Positions 1 to 5,001 of a stretch of 5,001 bases of DNA are shown here, piece by piece (the stretch's first letter is position 1; each line of letters opens with the position of its first letter). Source of the stretch: CAYSSG01 sp964433635 (GTDB lineage: Bacteria > Atribacterota > Phoenicimicrobiia > Phoenicimicrobiales > Stramentimicrobiaceae). Location of the stretch: contig CAYSSG010000087.1 in NCBI GenBank assembly GCA_964433635.1, positions 1-5,001 of the forward strand, in the 5' to 3' direction. The notes under the pieces were generated by a model. The model saw only the letters and a program-made list of their open reading frames with translations, was not told where the DNA came from and searched no databases. The translations under genes were made by a program, and so were the position numbers.

Positions 1-1289
1 TTGGCACACCTTTCCCCGGTATTATAATTAGGAATACCATTATTTTCCAATACTTTAATCGCTTCTTTCACTAATCTTCCGGCCATAAAATTGGCAAATA
101 TAGGTTTTTTTATCTCCTTTTTTACTTTACCCAGGGTAAAAGCAATTTTTGTAGAATCCATAAAAGAAGTTGGTACAAATATGGCAATAAGGGCATCATA
201 TTCTGGAGCAATTATTTTGCTTACATTGCTAAAATTTTCAGCCCCACCATAAGCCAGCAGATCAAAAGGATTTCCTATTGAAACATGAGGAGGAAGAACT
301 TCTTTCAATCGTTCTTTCAAAATTGCGGATGGTTCAGAAACAATTAAACCTAATTCTTCCAGTTTATCAGCTGCCAGTACTGCCGGACCTCCGGAATTAG
401 TAATAATTCCAATTTTATTGCCTTCAATTCTCGTATAGTCATTTAACGCTCGGCACAGATCAAACATTTCCTCGATACCTTCTACGCGTAAAATACCAGC
501 CTGATGAAAGGCAGTTTCATAAATTTGGTCTTCTCCGGCTAAGGAGCCGGTATGAGAAGAGGTGGCTCGCATGCCAGCCTTACTTCTTCCAGCTTTAATG
601 GCAACGATCGGCTTTGTAGAAACAGTTTTACCGGCCTGGAATAAAAACTCTCTGCCCTTAATCAATCCTTCCATATATAGAGCAATGACTTTGGTCTGAG
701 GATCGTTTTTAAAGTATTCAATTAAATCTATCTCGTCTACATCACACCTGTTACCATAGCTTACAAATTTGGAAAAACCAAAATTTAACTCTTCAGCCAT
801 CATTAAAACAGCCCCGCCTAAGGCACCACTCTGGGTTATAAAGGCAGTATGACCAGGTAAAGCACGTACTTCAATACTGGCAAATAAATGATTTTCCGTA
901 TTCATTATGCCAGCACAGTTCGGACCAATAATTCTCATCTGATATTTTTCAGCAATCTTTTTTATCTTTTTCTCTTCTGCTATGTTGCCTACTTCGGAAA
1001 ATCCTGCGGATATAATAACAACCCTTTTAGTGCCTTTTTTCCCTAAATCTTCCAGTAGGGGAGGAATGTATTGACCAGGTATGGCTATTATTGCTAAATC
1101 AATCTCTAAATCCCGATAATCAGAATATATTTTTAATTGGAAAATTTCTCCGATACTACCTGGGCTTATCGGGTAAATTTCTCCCCCAAATCCACCTTCA
1201 ACCATATTTTTAACTATCTCATAGCCTGTTTTACCCTCTTTCATCGAAGCAAATACCGCTACAGAATAGGGATAAAAGATATTTTTCAT
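1..1289 (-). CDS. acdA: ADP-forming acyl-CoA (acetate-CoA ligase-type) synthetase, alpha region, 3' end cut by window
   Basis: The frame is open from an ATG at 1289 to the window edge: 429 codons, no stop. The family converts acyl-CoA + ADP + Pi to the free acid + CoA + ATP in the cytoplasm. Visible: an N-terminal CoA-binding Rossmann domain (about residues 5-130) ending in GPNCAG (122-127); the succinyl-CoA-synthetase-like motif QSGALGGA (153-160); GNRCDVDEIDL (179-189); SSHTGSLAG (244-252), whose His246 is the expected phosphohistidine; and ITNSGGPAVLAADK (296-309). The visible end, GIPNYNTGERCA, resembles the close of an alpha region, so roughly 30-40 alpha residues are missing. A separate alpha subunit is about 460 residues and an alpha-beta fusion about 700, so the window cannot show whether an ATP-grasp beta part is fused or separate. 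The ATG overlaps the iorB stop (ATGA), implying translational coupling. After IorAB, arylacetyl-CoA is the likely substrate (inference). The usual GAS turn of the Rossmann loop is altered (residues 12-21). Confidence 0.93.
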   Translation of the reverse strand, partial: MKNIFYPYSVAVFASMKEGKTGYEIVKNMVEGGFGGEIYPISPGSIGEIFQLKIYSDYRDLEIDLAIIAIPGQYIPPLLEDLGKKGTKRVVIISAGFSEVGNIAEEKKIKKIAEKYQMRIIGPNCAGIMNTENHLFASIEVRALPGHTAFITQSGALGGAVLMMAEELNFGFSKFVSYGNRCDVDEIDLIEYFKNDPQTKVIALYMEGLIKGREFLFQAGKTVSTKPIVAIKAGRSKAGMRATSSHTGSLAGEDQIYETAFHQAGILRVEGIEEMFDLCRALNDYTRIEGNKIGIITNSGGPAVLAADKLEELGLIVSEPSAILKERLKEVLPPHVSIGNPFDLLAYGGAENFSNVSKIIAPEYDALIAIFVPTSFMDSTKIAFTLGKVKKEIKKPIFANFMAGRLVKEAIKVLENNGIPNYNTGERCA

Positions 1290-1873
1290 ATGAATGACCC
1301 TTCTGCTGTTCTATATCCTTCCAGAAAAGCATCTGTATTCTTTTTGATCTCATGAGGAATATTCTTTCTTAAAACTTCAATCATTAGTTCTTTTTTAAAA
1401 GAAGAAACAAAAGAAATGGCTCCCAACATAACGATATTTTCTGCAATAGGAAGTCCAATCTGTAAAGCAATATTGGCAGTATCTATACTGATTAATATAC
1501 CTTTTAACTTTTTGAAAACCTCTTCAATCTCTTGCCAGGTGGGATATGTTTCCGGATTTATCATAATATCTATGGGATAGACCTTGCTCTTATTTAGAAT
1601 GACTGTACCCCCTGGTTTAATAAATTCTGCAGCCTTTAAAGCCTCGGACATTTCCATAGCGGCAACTACATCAGTAGAATAAGGAGGTATTCTTGAACTA
1701 AATATATCACCTATTCTAACTTCACAATGAACTGCTCCACCTCTTTGAGCCATGCCAACTTGTTTAAAAAACTTCACTTTTTGCCCTTCCTCCATAGCAT
1801 ATGCTGCAATGATTTGCCCTAATCTAATGACTCCCTGACCTCCGACACCAACTAAATATAAATTATTCACCAT
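1286..1873 (-). CDS. iorB: indolepyruvate:ferredoxin oxidoreductase beta subunit (2-oxoacid oxidoreductase gamma domain)
   Basis: This 195-residue protein has the usual length for IorB, the small subunit of the oxygen-sensitive enzyme that decarboxylates aryl-2-oxoacids to aryl-acetyl-CoA with ferredoxin as acceptor (EC 1.2.7.8). It is a single pyruvate/ketoisovalerate oxidoreductase gamma domain. It opens with the glycine-rich GVGGQGV (residues 9-15), followed by the family signature GMAQRGGAVHCEVR (40-53). A C-terminal helical part carries NIVMLGA (146-152) and the N-x-x-AF-x-x-GY pattern (179-187). There is no signal peptide, membrane segment or cluster-binding cysteine pattern, so the iron-sulphur clusters sit in IorA. 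The ATG overlaps the end of iorA by 11 bp, and the stop overlaps the next start by 4 bp, so coupled translation and fixed stoichiometry are likely. The segment before GMAQRGG reads KQV, whereas classical IorB proteins, as I recall them, have EVH there. That may mark a divergent clade. Family assignment is secure; the exact oxoacid is not. Confidence 0.95.
   Translation of the reverse strand: MVNNLYLVGVGGQGVIRLGQIIAAYAMEEGQKVKFFKQVGMAQRGGAVHCEVRIGDIFSSRIPPYSTDVVAAMEMSEALKAAEFIKPGGTVILNKSKVYPIDIMINPETYPTWQEIEEVFKKLKGILISIDTANIALQIGLPIAENIVMLGAISFVSSFKKELMIEVLRKNIPHEIKKNTDAFLEGYRTAEGSFI
1298..1303 (-). promoter_or_regulatory. Shine-Dalgarno site of the acyl-CoA synthetase gene
   Basis: GAAGGG lies inside the last codons of iorB, 8 nt before the ATG at 1289. 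It supports this start even though the start overlaps the iorB stop. Confidence 0.7.
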
Positions 1874-3743
1874 CTTTTATTACCTCTATGGCCCCTGTTG
1901 GGCAGGTATACTGACATAATCCACAACCAAAACAATCAGCAGTAATCTCCATAAAAGCTTTACGATTTTCAGTTTTAGGATGAAATATCATTGCCGGGCA
2001 GGCTAATTGATTTAAACAAATTCGGCAACCAGTACATTTACTTATATCAACTTTGAACTTATTAAGTTTCACTCTTCTTCTATTTGCCTGCAGGGCACAT
2101 TCCCGACGAGAAATTACCACTGAAACACCAGGATATTCGATTGCTTCTTCAATCACTTTTATAGATTCATCAGGATTGTAAGGATCGATAATCTTAATTT
2201 TTTCTACTCCGCAACCCTGGCAGACATTGACAATATCCACTCTTTTGGTATCAGTCTCAGCCAAATAAACAGTTCCAGGATTTTCTTCAAAACCCGTCAT
2301 GGCAGTCCATCCATTATCCAGGATAATGACAGCCAAGTGAACCTTTTGATATACTGCATTAATCAAGGGAGGAATACCGGCATGAAAAAAGGTAGAATCA
2401 CCTATCGTAGCGATAACGGGTTTTTTTATACCAGCCCATTTAAATCCTTGCGCCAAACCGATACTGGCACCCATAGCAACTTCAGTCCAACAGCTTTCAA
2501 AGGGCTTATTCATTCCTAATATGGTGCAACCAATATCTCCCGTAATAATGATTTCATCTTTCTTGTATTTTAAATTTTTAATAGCCTTATTGAGTGCATA
2601 ATAAGCCCCCCGGTGAGGACATCCGGTACAAAAAGATATGGGGCGCTTGACATGTATTTTTTGAGCGTTCTCAATTTCTTCAAAATTATCTTCCACTTCA
2701 TACTTTTTATTTAAAAGGATTCCCAAACTTTGCTTGATATTGTCAAAAGAATAATTTCCTATTGATGATAAGGTTTTGTCATATTTTCCTAAAATGTCTA
2801 TTTTTTTATTTATTAGGAAAGCTAGCCTGATTACTTCCGCTTCTATAATAGGCTCTAATTCTTCTAAAATGAGTACCCGGTCTACAGTTTCCAGAAATTC
2901 CTTGATCCTTTCCTCCGGTAGGGGATGTACTAGTCCAATCTTTAGCCAGGATATTTCTATTTGAAATCTCCTTAATACCTCCTGCAGAGTTCCCTCAACC
3001 GCTCCGCCATATATCACTCCATATTTATTATTGCCAAAATGTGATTCATTTACTTTTATTCCGGATCCAGTAACATAAGAATCACCTATTTTGAGGGCTT
3101 CAGCTAACCTATCAAGCACATCCCGATGTTGCGCCATACAGAGAGCTGCACCTGCTTTCGTATATTTTGTTATATCATGCTTAAAATATGCTTCTCTCTT
3201 TTCAATTATTATTTTTTTACCTATTTCCACATCAGAAGCAGTATGGGAAATATCAGTTGTTGATCTTAAAAGAATGGGACCCTTAATTCTTTCAGAAATG
3301 TCAAAAGCTGCTTTCACATAATCCAGGCATTCCTGTTGAGAAGCAAGATCAAGCATAGGTACGATCATTGATTTAGCATAATACCGGGAATCCTGCTCAG
3401 CCATTCCGGCATGTACTCCTGGATCATCAGCCACAAAAATAACTAATCCACCAGTACAACCGCTATAAGCAACATTGGCTATAGAATCTGAGGCTACATT
3501 CAATCCAGACATTTTCATCGTAACCAGGGCTCTCTTTCCTGCCCAGGCAGCACCCGCAGCTATTTCAAAAGCTACTTTTTCATTTATACTCCACTCAATA
3601 TGGGATTCTAATTCTTTTTTTTTCGCCATTAGGTTTAAAATGACTTCTGTTGAGGGGGTACCAGGATAGCCGGCAACCACTTCCACCCCTGCTGCAATTG
3701 CTCCTTCAGCAATGGCTTCATTACCAGTAAGTAATTTTTTCAA
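1863..3743 (-). CDS. iorA: indolepyruvate:ferredoxin oxidoreductase alpha subunit, ThDP and 2x[4Fe-4S]
   Basis: At 626 residues this is the catalytic subunit of EC 1.2.7.8, about the usual IorA length. Domains in order: a pyrimidine-binding ThDP domain with GYPGTPSTEV (25-34) and INEK (53-56), whose Glu55 is the probable cofactor-activating Glu; a middle domain with LVHPLPEERI (271-280) and ILEELEP (292-298); a pyrophosphate-binding ThDP domain with FCTGCPHRG (371-379), GDIGCT (402-407), and GDS (448-450) spaced about 30 residues from DN (476-477), the diphosphate/Mg motif; and a C-terminal ferredoxin domain. Its first cluster has Cys570, 573, 576 and 582 (CX2CX2CX5CP, a wider spacing I recall for the family); its second has Cys604, 607, 610 and 614 (CX2CX2CX3CP). 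The start is TTG: a strong Shine-Dalgarno precedes it, the product begins KKLLTGNEAI as the family does, and the next internal Met is at residue 39. The loop after TAMTG reads FEENPG where classical enzymes have HQPHPG, so substrate choice may differ. It overlaps iorB. Confidence 0.96.
   Translation of the reverse strand: MKKLLTGNEAIAEGAIAAGVEVVAGYPGTPSTEVILNLMAKKKELESHIEWSINEKVAFEIAAGAAWAGKRALVTMKMSGLNVASDSIANVAYSGCTGGLVIFVADDPGVHAGMAEQDSRYYAKSMIVPMLDLASQQECLDYVKAAFDISERIKGPILLRSTTDISHTASDVEIGKKIIIEKREAYFKHDITKYTKAGAALCMAQHRDVLDRLAEALKIGDSYVTGSGIKVNESHFGNNKYGVIYGGAVEGTLQEVLRRFQIEISWLKIGLVHPLPEERIKEFLETVDRVLILEELEPIIEAEVIRLAFLINKKIDILGKYDKTLSSIGNYSFDNIKQSLGILLNKKYEVEDNFEEIENAQKIHVKRPISFCTGCPHRGAYYALNKAIKNLKYKKDEIIITGDIGCTILGMNKPFESCWTEVAMGASIGLAQGFKWAGIKKPVIATIGDSTFFHAGIPPLINAVYQKVHLAVIILDNGWTAMTGFEENPGTVYLAETDTKRVDIVNVCQGCGVEKIKIIDPYNPDESIKVIEEAIEYPGVSVVISRRECALQANRRRVKLNKFKVDISKCTGCRICLNQLACPAMIFHPKTENRKAFMEITADCFGCGLCQYTCPTGAIEVIKDGE
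1882..1887 (-). promoter_or_regulatory. Shine-Dalgarno site of iorB
   Basis: AGAGGT sits within the 3' end of iorA, 8 nt before the iorB ATG at 1873. A GTG is the very next codon, but the ATG has the better spacing and matches the family N-terminus. Confidence 0.7.
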
Positions 3744-3751
3744 ACCTATTT

Positions 3752-3758
3752 CTCCTTT
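3752..3758 (-). promoter_or_regulatory. Shine-Dalgarno site that fixes the TTG start of iorA
   Basis: AAAGGAG lies 8 nt upstream of the TTG at 3743, in the short hisC-iorA gap. It is the deciding evidence for the non-ATG start, because no ATG lies nearby in frame. Confidence 0.8.
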
Positions 3759-3773
3759 CTACTCTTCTACTCT
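3758..3773. repeat. two tandem copies of an 8-bp unit in the hisC-iorA junction
   Basis: On the minus strand the unit AGAGTAGA occurs twice back to back, covering part of the hisC stop codon and abutting the iorA ribosome binding site. It is probably a small replication-slippage duplication that sets the distance between the genes. No regulatory role can be shown. Confidence 0.6.
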
Positions 3774-4869
3774 ATCTTATTATTTCAGTTAAAACCTGAA
3801 TAAATTTTTCATTTTCAGAGTGAGTTCCAATAGTCACCCGAATAAAAGTAGGAGTTCCATATATTTTTCCAGGTCTAACAATAACTCCTTTTCTTAAACA
3901 CTTTTCAAAAAATAATTGACTATCTTCTTTTAAATCAATAAAAATAAAATTTGTTTCGGTAGGAAGGTAAAAGAAATTGAGTTTATCTAACTCCTGGTAG
4001 AGATATTGCTTACCTTCTTTGTTTACTTTTAATACCTGCTTATAGTGGGTCTCATCATCTAAGGAGGCCAAGGCAGCAACTTGAGCCAGCCGATTAGTAG
4101 TAAAAGGATTAACTACCCTTCTTAAATAGCCAATTAATTCAGGCTTGGCAATACCATAACCTATTCTAACGCCAGCTATCCCTGCTATTTTGGAGAAGGT
4201 ACGCAGGATGATTACGTTTTTCCCCTCTAAAACATAAGAAAGGCTATCAGGATAGTCTGTTTCTTCTACATAGTCATAATAGGCTTCATCAAAAACGACA
4301 ATGACATCTTCAGGAATCTGTATCATCATCTTTTCCACTGAATTTTTCTTTACAATTGTGCCAGTTGGGTTATTGGGATTACAAAGGTAAATCATTTTAG
4401 TTTTCCCAGTAATTCTTTCAGTTATTCCCTCTAAATCAAAACAGAAATCTTTTAATCCAACTGAAATGAACTCTCCACCCATTATTTTGGTAATGGTTTC
4501 ATAGGCAGGGAAAGTGGTTTCACTTGTTATTACTTCATCACCCTGGTTAATAAAAGTCATGCCAGTAAGGTCAATAATGTTATCCGCTCCATTACCAATA
4601 ATAATAAAATCTTCACTGATATTTAATTTTTTTGCTAATTTCTCTCTTAATAACCTGCTGGTACCTTCGGGATAAAAATTAATATTTTTAATTTCTCTTT
4701 CGATTGCCTCTACCGCTAAAGGTGATGGTCCTAGGGATGTTTCATTGGAAGCTAACTTCACTACTTCTTTCAACCCTAATTCTCTTTGGACCTCTTCAAT
4801 GGGTTTGCCTGGAATATAAGGTTTTAGGTCCAGAATACCTTTTCTAGTAAGATGCTTTGCTTCTAGCAT
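3772..4869 (-). CDS. hisC: HisC-family PLP-dependent aminotransferase (histidinol-phosphate / aromatic amino acid type)
   Basis: This 365-residue fold-type I aminotransferase has the normal HisC length. Visible: SNETSLGPSP (41-50, the family NE-x-PLGPSP region), NFYPEGTSRLLREKL (64-78), the phosphate-binding GNGADN (92-97), NPNNPTG (164-170, Asn167), DEAYYDY (194-200, Asp194 for the PLP pyridine and Tyr197), RTFSK (223-227, Lys227 as the PLP Schiff-base lysine), GVRIGYG (Arg235), and RPG plus FIRVTIG at the C-terminus (Arg332, Arg344). By sequence it would be called histidinol-phosphate aminotransferase (EC 2.6.1.9). HisC enzymes often also transaminate Phe, Tyr and Trp, and here no other his gene is visible. 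It lies 28 bp before iorA and heads an arylpyruvate-degrading set, so aromatic amino acid transamination feeding IorAB is the likelier job (inference). The ATG has GAGGAG 5 nt upstream. Family is certain, substrate open. Confidence 0.93.
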   Translation of the reverse strand: MLEAKHLTRKGILDLKPYIPGKPIEEVQRELGLKEVVKLASNETSLGPSPLAVEAIEREIKNINFYPEGTSRLLREKLAKKLNISEDFIIIGNGADNIIDLTGMTFINQGDEVITSETTFPAYETITKIMGGEFISVGLKDFCFDLEGITERITGKTKMIYLCNPNNPTGTIVKKNSVEKMMIQIPEDVIVVFDEAYYDYVEETDYPDSLSYVLEGKNVIILRTFSKIAGIAGVRIGYGIAKPELIGYLRRVVNPFTTNRLAQVAALASLDDETHYKQVLKVNKEGKQYLYQELDKLNFFYLPTETNFIFIDLKEDSQLFFEKCLRKGVIVRPGKIYGTPTFIRVTIGTHSENEKFIQVLTEIIR

Positions 4870-4950
4870 TTTTTCTCCTCTTTTCTATTTGATATCAATT
4901 TGCTTAGAGCATAAAGTATCAGAATTGATTAAATTTTTTATTTTTAAACT
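4870..4950 (-). promoter_or_regulatory. leader and probable promoter region of the hisC-iorAB-acd operon
   Basis: These 81 AT-rich bases separate the upstream terminator from hisC and are the only place in the window where the operon promoter could lie. Weak -10-like hexamers (GATACT, TATGCT) occur around 4909-4920 on the minus strand, with A/T tracts upstream, but no convincing -35 TTGACA pairs with them. A perfect 10-bp palindrome, TTGATATCAA (4889-4898), lies between the -10-like boxes and the ribosome binding site and could be an operator half or chance. I see no T-box or riboswitch, and the leader is too short for either. Confidence 0.35.
4875..4880 (-). promoter_or_regulatory. Shine-Dalgarno site of hisC
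   Basis: GAGGAG followed by five A residues and then the ATG at 4869. The spacing is short but workable, and the A-rich spacer favours open mRNA. Confidence 0.7.
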
Positions 4951-4984
4951 AAAATAAAATAGGAGGAGACAGCTGCTCCCCCTA
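4951..4984 (-). terminator. Rho-independent terminator of a gene lying upstream of the window
   Basis: Read on the minus strand, the bases at 4984-4960 form a 9-bp stem (T-A, A-T, then GC-rich, one G-U pair) with a 7-nt CAGCTGT loop, followed by TTTTATTTT. The T-rich tail occurs only on the minus strand, so the terminator acts leftward. It would end the transcript of a minus-strand gene beyond 5001 and isolate the hisC operon as its own unit. Confidence 0.72.
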
Positions 4985-5001
4985 ATAACTATTATCAATG
5001 G

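Noticed and set aside
1137..1355. Plus-strand 72-codon open frame
   Set aside because: It lies antisense across the iorB/acyl-CoA synthetase junction, has no recognisable product or ribosome binding site, and both minus-strand genes show clear family motifs through this stretch.
2043..2130. Possible frameshift or fusion point where the ferredoxin domain joins IorA
   Set aside because: A C-terminal two-cluster ferredoxin domain is the normal IorA architecture and the frame is continuous.
2337..3669. Four plus-strand open frames of 60-76 codons (2337-2519, 2776-2964, 3091-3321, 3475-3669)
   Set aside because: All are antisense to iorA, which is well conserved along its whole length. Their products are low-complexity Ser/Ile/Phe-rich, as expected of a shadow frame.
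4870..4950. T-box or amino-acid riboswitch ahead of hisC
   Set aside because: The leader is only about 80 nt, lacks a T-box core or a second terminator hairpin, and the only hairpin (4960-4984) lies before any plausible promoter.
4885..5001. Minus-strand frame open from the right edge through the terminator hairpin to a TAG near 4885
   Set aside because: The translation would run through the hairpin and A/T tracts with Lys/Asn/Phe-rich sequence and no motif. The other two frames stop within the first 20 bases, so this is most likely non-coding.

Overview
The window holds one bacterial operon, read entirely on the minus strand, so gene order runs from high to low coordinates. The sequence is AT-rich by eye. 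Genes are tightly packed, with good Shine-Dalgarno sites, one TTG start and overlapping reading frames. The enzymes are oxygen-sensitive, ferredoxin-dependent and of fermentative type, which points to an anaerobic amino-acid-fermenting bacterium. A low-GC lineage such as a Firmicute, Atribacterota or a similar group would fit, but the sequence alone does not settle the phylum.

Layout in transcription order. At 4984-5001 there is a short stretch with no recognisable gene. A Rho-independent terminator at 4951-4984 appears to close an upstream minus-strand unit. A leader of about 80 bases follows. Then come a HisC-family PLP aminotransferase (4869-3772), a 28-bp gap, indolepyruvate:ferredoxin oxidoreductase alpha subunit iorA (3743-1863, TTG start), beta subunit iorB (1873-1286, overlapping iorA by 11 bp), and the alpha part of an ADP-forming acyl-CoA synthetase (1289 to the window edge). 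The last gene overlaps iorB by 4 bp (ATGA) and is cut off by the window. No gap between genes exceeds 28 bp. No RNA gene, mobile element or CRISPR array was seen.

Together the four genes form a compact pathway. The aminotransferase converts an aromatic amino acid to its 2-oxoacid. IorAB oxidatively decarboxylates the oxoacid to an aryl-acetyl-CoA and reduces ferredoxin. The ADP-forming synthetase turns the CoA thioester into the free acid with formation of ATP. Each step is known from archaeal peptide fermenters such as Pyrococcus. Finding all of them in one translationally coupled bacterial operon, led by a gene that would normally be labelled histidine biosynthesis, is the main point of interest. 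Loop differences in IorA, IorB and the synthetase hint that substrate preference may differ from the classical indolepyruvate enzyme.
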